The notes: generated from the letters alone by a model not told the origin. Positions 1-6,347 are shown, numbered from the stretch's first letter. The stretch is DNA of 18,999 nt from Prevotellaceae bacterium (GCA_031257655.1 JAIROF010000054.1:1-18999); one strand, 5' to 3'. A program made the numbers and translations.

Positions 1-110
1 AATTCTCAATTCTCAATTCTCAATTCTCAATTCTCAATTCTCAATTCTCAATTCTCAATTCTCAATTCTCAATTCTCAATTCTCAATTCTCAATTCTCAA
101 TTCTCAATTC
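1..110. repeat. Heptamer tandem array (AATTCTC), about 15.7 copies
   Basis: The 7-bp unit AATTCTC is repeated without visible interruption from the window edge to position 110, so the array probably continues outside the window. It lies immediately 3' of the minus-strand gene hldD, and the last two bases of the array form part of that gene's stop codon (read as TCA at 109-111 on the plus strand). The same unit recurs five times at 6670-6704, again just 3' of a minus-strand gene. Such perfect copies suggest recent slippage or active homogenisation (inference). Confidence 0.97.
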
Positions 111-1074
111 ACATGTATCGGTGTGAGGTAAGGTATTGCCTCACGTAATCCTCCACGCCATCCTCCAGCGAGGAGAACGCTTTGCCATATCCTGCGCTTC
201 GCAGCTTTTCCATGTCGGCTTCGGTAAAGTACTGGTATTTTTCGCGAATATCCACCGGCGTGTCGATGTACGAAATATTTTCGGGGATGCCCATAGCGCG
301 GAATGCGCTTTTTGTCAGGTCAAGAAAGGTGCGCGCCTGGCCCGTTCCCATGTTGTATATCCCCGATTTTGGCCGATTCTCCATCAGAAAAATCATGACG
401 TCGCAGAGGTCTTTGACGTAAACAAAATCGCGCATTTGACCGCCGTCGGGGTAGGCGGGGTTGTGCGAGCGAAAGAGCTTCATGCCGCCCGTTTGCCGTA
501 TCTGGTTGTAGGCGTGGAGCACAACGGAGGCCATCCGCTGCTTGTGGTATTCGTTTGGGCCGTAAACGTTGAAGAACTTCAGCCCGGCCCAAAAGAAGGG
601 TTTTTGCGGCTGCGCGAGCGCCCAGCGGTCGAAGTCATTTTTTGATTTTCCGTACAGGTTGAGCGGGCTGAGGCGTTCCACCAGCTCGTGGCTGTCGGAG
701 TAGCCGTGCTCGCCGCCGCCGTACGTGGCCGCCGACGAAGCGTACACCAACGGCAACCCAAACGCTACGCACAGGCTCCACACGCGCTGCGAGTAGCCCA
801 GGTTGAGCGTTTGCAGCACTGCGGCGTCGGTTTCGGTGGTGGCGGAGCGCGCGCCAAGGTGAAAAATGAGCTCCACGTAGCGGTGGTTACCCTCGAGCCA
901 GCCAAAGAAGCGCTCGCGCTCCACCAGCGCCGAGTACGTCTTGTGCTCGTAGTTGGGCCGTTTTGCCTCCCGCGAAAAATCGTCGACCAGCACCAAATCG
1001 CGGTAGCCCTGCGCGTTGAGCGCTCCGACCAAGCAGCTGGCAATAAATCCTGCCGCTCCTGTTATTACTATCAT
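109..1074 (-). CDS. hldD: ADP-L-glycero-D-manno-heptose 6-epimerase
   Basis: Epimerises ADP-D-glycero-D-manno-heptose to the L-glycero form, the last step in making the heptose donor for the lipopolysaccharide core; cytoplasmic. The 321-residue protein is a short-chain dehydrogenase/reductase of the extended type, of usual length. It has a glycine-rich NAD(P) loop at residues 6-12 (GAAGFIA, a variant of GGAGFIG), a GARSATTETD segment near 74-83, Ser113/Ser114 in YASSAATYG, and the catalytic Tyr141-x3-Lys145 pair in NLYGKSK. The stretch KFFNVYGPNEYHKQRMAS (167-184) and the following MRDFVYVKD are typical of HldD and set it apart from generic UDP-sugar epimerases. The ATG at 1074 is directly followed by the beta-strand leading into the nucleotide loop, so the start is secure. 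It is the last of three minus-strand genes, 48 nt below mqnD. The stop codon merges with a heptamer array. Confidence 0.95.
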   Translation of the reverse strand: MIVITGAAGFIASCLVGALNAQGYRDLVLVDDFSREAKRPNYEHKTYSALVERERFFGWLEGNHRYVELIFHLGARSATTETDAAVLQTLNLGYSQRVWSLCVAFGLPLVYASSAATYGGGEHGYSDSHELVERLSPLNLYGKSKNDFDRWALAQPQKPFFWAGLKFFNVYGPNEYHKQRMASVVLHAYNQIRQTGGMKLFRSHNPAYPDGGQMRDFVYVKDLCDVMIFLMENRPKSGIYNMGTGQARTFLDLTKSAFRAMGIPENISYIDTPVDIREKYQYFTEADMEKLRSAGYGKAFSSLEDGVEDYVRQYLTSHRYM

Positions 1075-1122
1075 TACTTGTCCTGAAATTAAGTTTACAA
1101 CCTCTGCTGAGCGCCAATGCCC

Positions 1123-1923
1123 CTACAGAAAGCGAGGGGTTACAGGGGCGCCGTAAGCCCGCTCCAAAAGTGCGCTTGCCGCTTTTCGTCCTTCGGCTCC
1201 GAGGCTTTGCGTATAGCGGTTTACGAACATGGCGATGTGCTTGTCTATCACCTCGTCGCTCAGCTCCCGGGCGTAACGCCGCACAAAAGTACGACTTTCG
1301 CCGGGATTTTGCAAAGCGTAATCCACGCTACGGCGCAGCGTCCGCGCAAAAGCCTGCTGCACCGCGCTGTCCATGCTCGTCCTGACGCAAATGCAGCCCA
1401 AGGGGACGGGCAGCCCGCTGCGCTTTTCCCACTCCCGGCCAAGGTCGGCAAGCAGCACAAGCCCCTGCTGCCGGTAGGTGAAGCGGCTCTCGTGAATGAG
1501 CACACCGGCGTCCACGCCGCCCTGCAAAATTTCCTGCGGGATGGCCGAAAAAAGCACTTCGCGCACGCGGCTCAGCTGCGGAAAAACCTGCTGTAGCAGA
1601 AACGCCGCCGTAGTATACTTTCCGGGGATGGCCACCAGCGCTTCTCCCGTTAGCGGCTGCACCGTTTTTGCCACCAATAGCGGCCCATTCCCGCGCCCCA
1701 GCGCGCTGCCGGAATCCAGAATCGAGTACCTGTCGGCCACGCGAGCGTATGCGGCGTAGCTCAGCTTGGTCGCCTCCGCCTCGCCGGCAAACGCCGCGCG
1801 GTTGAGCTCCTCTACATCCGACAAGTGAACATCAAACGACAGCCCTTCGCTATCGACCTTGCCGTGCAGCATGGCGTGGAAGGTAAAGGTATCGTTGGGG
1901 CAGGTGGAAAAAGACAGGCGCAT
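1123..1923 (-). CDS. mqnD: 1,4-dihydroxy-6-naphthoate synthase (futalosine pathway)
   Basis: Converts cyclic dehypoxanthinyl futalosine to 1,4-dihydroxy-6-naphthoate in the alternative menaquinone pathway; cytoplasmic. From the ATG at 1923 the protein is 266 residues, normal for the family. Diagnostic segments are FSTCPNDTFTFHAM at about 5-18, TKLSYAAYA at 52-60, GSALGRGNGPLLVAK near 72-86, and LIHESRFTY at 142-150 containing His144, which matches the catalytic histidine of Thermus MqnD. The fold is that of periplasmic-type binding proteins. The reading frame stays open upstream to 2055, but those 44 codons come from a dispersed repeat and have no family counterpart, so the start is placed at 1923. 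The gene lies between mqnB and hldD on the same strand. mqnD plus mqnB together support a futalosine route, although mqnA, mqnC and mqnE are not in the window. Confidence 0.94.
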   Translation of the reverse strand: MRLSFSTCPNDTFTFHAMLHGKVDSEGLSFDVHLSDVEELNRAAFAGEAEATKLSYAAYARVADRYSILDSGSALGRGNGPLLVAKTVQPLTGEALVAIPGKYTTAAFLLQQVFPQLSRVREVLFSAIPQEILQGGVDAGVLIHESRFTYRQQGLVLLADLGREWEKRSGLPVPLGCICVRTSMDSAVQQAFARTLRRSVDYALQNPGESRTFVRRYARELSDEVIDKHIAMFVNRYTQSLGAEGRKAASALLERAYGAPVTPRFL

Positions 1924-1952
1924 GGATATTTTAAATTCTAAATTTTTGCCGG

Positions 1953-2056
1953 CTGAGCTCGGATTTTTTTTGTTTTGACTGACGGCTATGGTTGACGGCG
2001 CATGCTGCGGATGCGTAGCGCTGTAGAGACGCACGGCGTGCGTCTCGCTGCGCATC
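1953..2056. repeat. Dispersed palindromic repeat, copy A (hairpin 2010-2056)
   Basis: Around the centre ACGCACGGCGTGCGT, GAGACGCAC (2026-2034) pairs with GTGCGTCTC (2038-2046). After a left-side bulge, AGC pairs with GCT and GATGCG (2010-2015) with CGCATC (2051-2056). The core is shared with the perfect palindrome at 12910-12952. The left flank, from GAGCTCGG plus a T-run at about 1953 through GGCGCATG near 1998, also resembles the reverse complement of sequence at about 12953-13005, which argues for a repeat unit of roughly 100 bp rather than a chance hairpin. The element sits in the gap between mqnB and mqnD. Confidence 0.8.
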
Positions 2057-2083
2057 GCGCCTCAGCGCCATTTCGTCGCGAGA

Positions 2084-2118
2084 CGCATGACATGCGCCGC
2101 TACGGCGACATTTCGCCG
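2084..2118. repeat. Two adjacent short palindromes
   Basis: CGCATG-A-CATGCG (2084-2096) is followed by CGGCGA-CATT-TCGCCG (2103-2118). The first is preceded by GAGA and followed by CCGCTAC, so the block GAGACGCATGACATGCG looks like a degenerate sibling of the GAGACGCAC/GTGCGTCTC palindrome just upstream. A tandem pair of REP-like units is the likely reading. Confidence 0.6.
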
Positions 2119-2122
2119 CTAT

Positions 2123-2148
2123 GGGCGGGCAAACCCCGCCCCTACACG
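2123..2148 (-). repeat. 26-bp GC-rich dispersed repeat, copy 1
   Basis: The reverse complement of 2123-2148 matches 3480-3505 at 25 of 26 positions, in opposite orientation. Both copies lie in intergenic DNA directly next to a heptamer array (2153-2201 here, 3446-3470 and 3506-3547 there). It contains complementary GGGCGGG and CCCGCCC runs and can fold on itself. Confidence 0.85.
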
Positions 2149-2152
2149 TGCG

Positions 2153-2201
2153 ACTTATCACTTATTACTTATCACTTATTACTTATTACTTATCACTTAT
2201 C
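2153..2201. repeat. Heptamer array ACTTATC/ACTTATT, 7 copies
   Basis: Seven units in perfect period-7 register: C, T, C, T, T, C, C as the seventh base. The mqnB stop codon (TTA at 2186-2188 on the plus strand) is inside the array, and two units are translated as the end of MqnB. A closely related array with units TTATCAC and TTACAAC holds the stop codon of the glycosyltransferase gene at 14445. Confidence 0.96.
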
Positions 2202-2791
2202 AAAAACCGATGAACGGCTGTCGCCAAATTTTCCAGCGCCTCCGCCGTTTTCCACTGCGCCTTATCCCGCACCCCCACTACATTTGATATTCCGCGCAGC
2301 TGCACAAACTTGAGGTGCCTGCGCAGGCAAACGAAAAAAAAGGCCGCCCCCTCCATCGTTTCAATATCGGCGTTGTACAAGGCTTTTCGGGTGGCGACGC
2401 GGGCGGGGTTTTCCGTCAGCAGGTTCACCGTCAACCCCGAAGCCTTGGGGCACGATTGCAGCGCGGGAAAGTCATTCACGAAGGGGCAAATGGCTTCGCC
2501 GCCGGGAAACAAGGCCACGCGCCCTGCGGCATCTTCGGCTCCATACGCCTCAATGCGCTCGCGCTCCACCAGCGCCACCTGCCCCAGCGCCAGCCGGGGC
2601 GTGAACGTCCCGGCAATGCCAACGTCGGCCACCACATCGTAGCGCCGCTGCGCAAGCACGCCCGACAGCGCACACGCGGTTGCCACCATCCCTACGCCGG
2701 TAACGAAAAAATCTACGCCCTCGGCGTGCCGCAGCCGGCTTTGGACGGCGCTGAGCTCCATCGCGGTGGCGGCGATAACCAAATGTTGCAT
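2186..2791 (-). CDS. mqnB: Futalosine hydrolase
   Basis: Hydrolyses futalosine to hypoxanthine and dehypoxanthine futalosine in the menaquinone pathway of the same name. The 201-residue protein belongs to the nucleoside phosphorylase/MTA-SAH nucleosidase superfamily. Visible features are the N-terminal strand LVIAATAMELSAV, the glycine-rich TGVGMVATA at about 31-39, DVGIAGTF near 56-63, the ETMEGAAFF segment at 144-152 that contacts the ribose in this superfamily, and RGISNVVGVRDKAQW at 166-180, which is typical of MqnB rather than of Pfs nucleosidases. The start at 2791 fits a Bacteroides-type promoter 29 nt upstream. The last five codons (Leu-Ile-Ser-Asp-Lys) and the TAA are made of ACTTATC/ACTTATT heptamers, so a repeat array sets this C-terminus. 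mqnD follows 262 nt downstream, beyond a palindromic repeat. Confidence 0.94.
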   Translation of the reverse strand: MQHLVIAATAMELSAVQSRLRHAEGVDFFVTGVGMVATACALSGVLAQRRYDVVADVGIAGTFTPRLALGQVALVERERIEAYGAEDAAGRVALFPGGEAICPFVNDFPALQSCPKASGLTVNLLTENPARVATRKALYNADIETMEGAAFFFVCLRRHLKFVQLRGISNVVGVRDKAQWKTAEALENLATAVHRFLISDK

Positions 2792-2815
2792 TTATGAGTT
2801 ATTTTTGTAATTTTG
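2786..2815 (+). promoter_or_regulatory. Bacteroides-type promoter of folE
   Basis: TTG at 2786-2788, a 19-bp spacer, then TAATTTTG at 2808-2815, an exact match to the -7 consensus TAnnTTTG. The folE start codon is 20 nt beyond. It overlaps the mqnB start region, so the two divergent genes share 44 bp of control DNA. Confidence 0.7.
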
Positions 2816-2820
2816 CCCTC

Positions 2821-2853
2821 CAAAGATAGCAAAAAATGAGCGAACACTACAAA
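2821..2853 (-). promoter_or_regulatory. Bacteroides-type promoter of mqnB
   Basis: On the minus strand TATCTTTG (plus-strand 2821-2828) matches TAnnTTTG exactly. It is preceded by a 21-bp spacer and TTTG at about 2850-2853, which lies inside the first codons of folE. The mqnB ATG is 29 nt downstream. The divergent folE promoter is interlocked with it. Confidence 0.6.
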
Positions 2854-3441
2854 AGAATTGACGACTACAACGAAGAAAAAGTAACCGCTATTCGCGAGCA
2901 CGTCAGGGCAATTCTGGAGCTGCTTGGCGAGGACGTTGACCGCGAAGGCTTGCAGAAAACCCCGGAGCGCGTGGCCAAATCGAGGCTGTTCCTTACGCAG
3001 GGCTACGGCCAAGACCCCGTCGAAATCATCAACTCGGCAAGGTTTAAGGAGGAGTACAAGCAAATGATACTGGTGAAAGATATTGAGCTGTACTCTACCT
3101 GCGAACACCACCTGCTGCCCTTCTACGGTAAGGCGCACGTGGCATACATCCCCAACGGATACATTACGGGGCTAAGCAAAATAGTGCGCGTGGTAGAGGC
3201 GTTTGCCCGCCGGCTACAGGTGCAGGAGCGGCTAACGGTGCAAATTCGCGACTGCATACAGGATGCCCTCAAGCCTATGGGCGTTGCCGTCATCATCGAG
3301 GCCGCGCACACCTGCATGCAGCTGCGCGGCGTGGAAAAACAAAACTCTGTCACCACAACCTCGGCATTTACAGGCGTATTCCTTTCGCAGCTCAAAACTC
3401 GGGAGGAATTTATTTTAATGGCTGGAGCTAAGATGAGGTGA
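2836..3441 (+). CDS. folE: GTP cyclohydrolase I
   Basis: Converts GTP to 7,8-dihydroneopterin triphosphate plus formate, the entry to folate and pterin synthesis and, in many bacteria, to queuosine; a cytoplasmic decameric zinc enzyme. The 201-residue protein has the full family length. The zinc ligands are Cys89 and His92 in STCEHHLLPFYG and Cys160 in AHTCMQLRGV. Other visible family segments are GLQKTPERVAKS at 38-49, HVAYIPNGYITGLSKIVRVV at 101-120, and QERLTVQI around 130-137. The start at 2836 lies 20 nt behind a good promoter and follows an A-rich stretch rather than a Shine-Dalgarno site. A heptamer array starts 4 nt after the stop. Confidence 0.97.
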   Translation: MSEHYKRIDDYNEEKVTAIREHVRAILELLGEDVDREGLQKTPERVAKSRLFLTQGYGQDPVEIINSARFKEEYKQMILVKDIELYSTCEHHLLPFYGKAHVAYIPNGYITGLSKIVRVVEAFARRLQVQERLTVQIRDCIQDALKPMGVAVIIEAAHTCMQLRGVEKQNSVTTTSAFTGVFLSQLKTREEFILMAGAKMR

Positions 3442-3445
3442 GAGG

Positions 3446-3470
3446 AATTACGAATTACGAATTACGAATT
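3446..3470. repeat. Heptamer array AATTACG, 3.6 copies
   Basis: Three full AATTACG units plus AATT begin 4 nt after the folE stop codon. One more AATTACG unit occurs inside the neighbouring AATTGGA array at 3513-3519, which links the two arrays. Confidence 0.93.
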
Positions 3471-3479
3471 GGGGATTGT

Positions 3480-3505
3480 CGTGTAGGGGCGGGGTTCGCC
3501 CGCCC
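3480..3505 (+). repeat. 26-bp GC-rich dispersed repeat, copy 2
   Basis: Matches the reverse complement of 2123-2148 with one difference (TTCG in place of TTTG in the middle). It is flanked on both sides by AATT-type heptamers, so it sits as an island inside an array. Confidence 0.85.
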
Positions 3506-3547
3506 AATTGGGAATTACGAATTGGAAATTGGAAATTGGAAATTGGG
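3506..3547. repeat. Mixed heptamer array (AATTGGG/AATTACG/AATTGGA), 6 units
   Basis: Six units in exact period 7: AATTGGG, AATTACG, three AATTGGA, AATTGGG, followed by the degenerate TGTTGGG. It fills much of the folE to carbonic anhydrase gap. The remaining 73 nt before the next start are C-rich then A-rich, with no recognisable promoter. Confidence 0.92.
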
Positions 3548-3620
3548 TGTTGGGAATTGAATGAATCGGATACCCCTACCCCCCTACCCTTTTATCCTCA
3601 AATAATAAAATTAAAAAAAA

Positions 3621-4133
3621 ATGGCGCTGATAAAACCCTTGCGCGGCATTACGCCCACCGTTGGGAAAAATTGTTTTTTAGCCGAAACGGCGGTCATCAT
3701 AGGCGATGTGGCCATAGGCGATGACTGTAGCATTTGGTACGGCGCGGTGCTGCGCGGCGACGTCAACGCTATCGCCATTGGCGACCGCGTGAACATCCAG
3801 GACGGCGCGGTGCTGCACACGCTCTACCAGCGCTCCAGGGTTACCATTGGCAGCGACGTGTCGGTGGGGCACAACGCTATCATACACGGCGCCGTGGTGG
3901 GAAGCAACGTGCTGATTGGCATGGGGGCTACCCTCCTCGACAACGCCGTAATCCCCGACAACGCTATCGTGGCCGCAGGAGCCCTGGTGCTAAGCAACGC
4001 ACGCTTGGAGCCATACGGCGTTTACGCAGGGGTGCCCGCAAAAAAAGTCAAAACGCTCACACCTGAGGAGGTGCAGCAAATGATTGTCAAAAATGCCGAA
4101 GGCTATCTGATGTATAAGGAGTGGTACAAATGA
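3621..4133 (+). CDS. Gamma-class carbonic anhydrase-like hexapeptide-repeat protein
   Basis: A left-handed beta-helix trimer of the gamma-carbonic anhydrase/YrdA/PaaY group; the likely role is reversible CO2 hydration or another zinc-dependent activity, in the cytoplasm. The 170 residues are almost entirely hexapeptide repeats (for example AVIIGDVAIGDDCSI, AIAIGDRVNIQDGAVL). The three zinc-binding histidines are in place: His66 (AVLHTL), His84 and His89 (SVGHNAIIHG). Arg45 and Asp47 of the RGDVN motif, which support the trimer interface and active site, and Gln60 are also present. The acidic proton-shuttle loop of archaeal Cam is absent, as in most bacterial homologues, so catalysis cannot be assumed. 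The C-terminal PAKKVKTL segment and following helix are typical. The stop TGA is also the first three bases of a doubled TGAATGG heptamer. Confidence 0.9.
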   Translation: MALIKPLRGITPTVGKNCFLAETAVIIGDVAIGDDCSIWYGAVLRGDVNAIAIGDRVNIQDGAVLHTLYQRSRVTIGSDVSVGHNAIIHGAVVGSNVLIGMGATLLDNAVIPDNAIVAAGALVLSNARLEPYGVYAGVPAKKVKTLTPEEVQQMIVKNAEGYLMYKEWYK

Positions 4134-4147
4134 ATGGTGAATGGTGA
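4131..4147. repeat. Short heptamer duplication TGAATGG at a stop codon
   Basis: TGAATGG occurs twice in a row and is followed by TGA. The first TGA is the stop codon of the carbonic anhydrase-like gene, so the repeat starts exactly at the stop. Confidence 0.75.
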
Positions 4148-4300
4148 ACTACAAATCGCCAGCTATCGACTATAAGCTGCCAAACACCCGCTGCCAACTA
4201 TCGATTACCACTTGCCGGCTATCGATTACAAGCTATCAGCTACCAAATTATCAACCAAACTATCAACCAAACTATCAATTACCAACTTTTAAACCTTATT
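4148..4300. repeat. Degenerate CTATCRA repeats upstream of the alkaline phosphatase gene
   Basis: CTATCGA appears at 4163, 4198 and 4219 and CTATCAG at 4233, with spacings of 35, 21 and 14, all multiples of seven. Downstream, CTATCAACCAAA-type units repeat with period 12 at about 4248-4277. The region is otherwise A/C-rich, with no promoter I can name, and runs directly into the phosphatase start. It looks like a decayed heptamer array overlaid by a newer 12-mer expansion. Confidence 0.7.
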
Positions 4301-5677
4301 ATGATGAGAAAAATTTTCATGCTCGCAGCTTTTGCGCTAAGCGCAACGCTTGCCGGGGCGCAGGCAAAGTACATTTTTTTGTTCATTGGCGACGGCATGG
4401 GCTTTGGCGCCGTAACGCTTACGGAAGACTACCTCGCCGCCGTAGCGGCCTCCGCCAACAAGCCCGGCTCGGGAACGCTGGCGTACTCCACCTTCCCCGT
4501 GTCGGGATTCGCAACCACCTACTCGGCTTCCAGCTGGGTTACCTGCTCGGCGGCTTCGGGTACGGCGCTCGCCTGCGGCAGCAAAACCCGAAACGGGCGC
4601 ATCGGGATGAACGAAGAGGCTACGCAAAGCTTCACCAGCATTGCCTATCGCCTCAAAGAAAAAGGATACAAGGTGGGCATCACTACCAGCGTGAGCATAG
4701 ACCACGCCACGCCTGCCGCATTCTACGCCCATCAGGCTTCGCGCAACATGTACTACGAAATTGCGCAGGATTTGGCCACCAGCGGCTTCGACTTCTTTTC
4801 GGGAGCTGGCCTCGTAAACCCGCTGGGAAAGGACAAGAAGCAGGAAAACGTGGTTGACATCATAGAAAAAAATGGCTATACGGTGGTGCGCAGCCTGTCC
4901 GACTGCCAAACCTCTACCGCGCAAAAGCTCCTGCTGCTACAGCCCGAAAGCAAGCCGCAATCGGCCTACCCCTACGTGATTGACAAAGCGGCCGACGACT
5001 ACACGCTGGCAAGCACCACAACCCTCGCCATAGAAAAGCTGCGCAGCGGCAAAGGATTCTTCCTGATGGTGGAGGGCGGAAAAATTGACTGGGCTTCGCA
5101 CGACAACGACGCCGGCAGCATGGTGCGCGAAATGGTCGACATGTCGGACGCCGTAAAGGTCGCGCTGGATTTTTACCGCAAGTACCCAAAGCAAACGCTC
5201 ATCGTCATTACCGCAGACCACGAAACGGGCGGCCTGGGCGTTGGCAACAGCGAAAACAGCGCCACCGGCGTACTGGGGCTGGCAAACCAAAAAGCTTCGG
5301 TGGATAAGCTCGCGCAGCGCTTAGCAAAAGCCCCCGTTTCGTACAGCGAAGTCAAAGCGTGGATTGTGGAGAACATGGGCATTACCGTTACCTACGACGA
5401 CGACGCAATGCTCAGAAGCCTGTTTGCCCAAAACGCCAGCCCGAAACCCGCAAACGACGATACGCCCTGCACGCTAAAGAACACCGGGGCTATGGGAAAA
5501 AGCATCATGCGCATGGTGAGCGCCAGGCACGGCGGAGGGTACAGCACCTTTGAGCATACCGGAACGATGGTGCCCGTGTACGCCATCGGAGAAGGCAGCC
5601 AGCTGTTTAGCGGAAAGATCGACAACACCGATATCCCCAAAAAAATTGCTAAGGCTGCGAAGATCGAATGGAAGTAG
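4301..5677 (+). CDS. Secreted alkaline phosphatase
   Basis: Phosphomonoesterase of the PhoA superfamily, probably periplasmic, releasing phosphate from organic esters. The 458-residue precursor begins with a signal peptide (basic MMRK, hydrophobic core 5-18, likely cleavage after the Ala of AGAQA near 20-22). Metal and catalytic residues are visible: Asp31 (FIGDGMG), nucleophile Ser83 (TCSAASGTA), Asp134-His135 (SIDHATPA), Glu258, Asp263 and His267 (EGGKIDWASHDND), Asp306-His307 (TADHETGG) and His419 (EHTGTMVPVYAIG). The residue before Ser83 is Cys82, where classical enzymes have Asp. ATG occurs twice in a row, so the start may be 4301 or 4304. No upstream promoter is recognisable. The 3' end overlaps the convergent cmk gene by 29 bp. 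Confidence 0.95.
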   Translation: MMRKIFMLAAFALSATLAGAQAKYIFLFIGDGMGFGAVTLTEDYLAAVAASANKPGSGTLAYSTFPVSGFATTYSASSWVTCSAASGTALACGSKTRNGRIGMNEEATQSFTSIAYRLKEKGYKVGITTSVSIDHATPAAFYAHQASRNMYYEIAQDLATSGFDFFSGAGLVNPLGKDKKQENVVDIIEKNGYTVVRSLSDCQTSTAQKLLLLQPESKPQSAYPYVIDKAADDYTLASTTTLAIEKLRSGKGFFLMVEGGKIDWASHDNDAGSMVREMVDMSDAVKVALDFYRKYPKQTLIVITADHETGGLGVGNSENSATGVLGLANQKASVDKLAQRLAKAPVSYSEVKAWIVENMGITVTYDDDAMLRSLFAQNASPKPANDDTPCTLKNTGAMGKSIMRMVSARHGGGYSTFEHTGTMVPVYAIGEGSQLFSGKIDNTDIPKKIAKAAKIEWK

Positions 5678-6347
5678 CGAGCTTTAGCACCCACTCCATT
5701 TGCTCCTCTACGCTCATGTAGCTGTTGTCCAGCAGCACGGCGTCATCGGCCTTGCGGAGGGGGCTTACCGCACGGTTTTCGTCTATGGCGTCGCGCTGCC
5801 GGATGCTGCGCTCCACCTCCTCCGGCGACGTCTGCACGCCTTTTGCCGACAGCTCTAAGTAGCGGCGCTGCGCTCGAATTTCGGGCAATGCCGTCATAAA
5901 GATTTTAAGCTCGGCGCACGGAAAAACGACCGTTCCTATATCGCGCCCGTCCATCACCACCGCCTTCTGCTGCCCCATGGCGCGCTGCTGCGCCACCAGA
6001 TGCTCGCGCACGGGCGCCAGCTCGCTCACGCGGCTCACGTTGTCCGACACGGCGGACAGGCGAATCTCTTCGGTGACGTCTTCGCCGTTCAGAAAAACGG
6101 TGTTCCCGCCGCCTTGCGCATCGCGCAAAAGCCGGATGCTGATGAGCGGAAGCGCGGCCCGCAGCCCATCCCCGTTCACAACCCCAGCGCCGCTTATCAG
6201 GCGCTGGCGCAGGGCGTATAGCGTAACGGCGCGGTACATCGCCCCCGTGTCGATAAAGGTATAGCCCAGCTTCTCCGCTATGGCTTTGGCAAACGTGCTC
6301 TTGCCGCACGACGAATAGCCATCTATAGCAATAGTAATATCTTTCAT
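5649..6347 (-). CDS. cmk: Cytidylate kinase
   Basis: Phosphorylates CMP and dCMP with ATP, an essential step in pyrimidine nucleotide recycling; cytoplasmic. At 232 residues it has the usual length. The P-loop is GYSSCGKST at residues 10-18. It is followed by FIDTGAMYRAVTLYAL at 31-46, the CMP-binding start of the kinase; VVMDGRDIGTVVFPCAELKIFM in the second half; and an Arg-rich lid with IRAQRR. The C-terminal EEQMEWVLKL helix is also normal. The gene converges on the alkaline phosphatase gene and overlaps it by 29 bp. The overlapping codons encode the tails of both proteins, and both frames look genuine. No promoter was found in the 5' gap, which is filled with repeats. Confidence 0.96.
   Translation of the reverse strand: MKDITIAIDGYSSCGKSTFAKAIAEKLGYTFIDTGAMYRAVTLYALRQRLISGAGVVNGDGLRAALPLISIRLLRDAQGGGNTVFLNGEDVTEEIRLSAVSDNVSRVSELAPVREHLVAQQRAMGQQKAVVMDGRDIGTVVFPCAELKIFMTALPEIRAQRRYLELSAKGVQTSPEEVERSIRQRDAIDENRAVSPLRKADDAVLLDNSYMSVEEQMEWVLKLATSIRSSQP

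Noticed and set aside
1..110. CRISPR array
   Set aside because: Units are 7 bp and contiguous, without spacers. No cas gene is present, and the same holds for all other arrays here.
1924..2055. N-terminal extension of the mqnD frame to an ATG at 2055
   Set aside because: The extra 44 codons are a translation of the dispersed palindromic repeat (ETHAVRLYSA). The same repeat at 12910-12952 gives a matching phrase, and the MqnD family starts at MRLSFSTCPNDTF.
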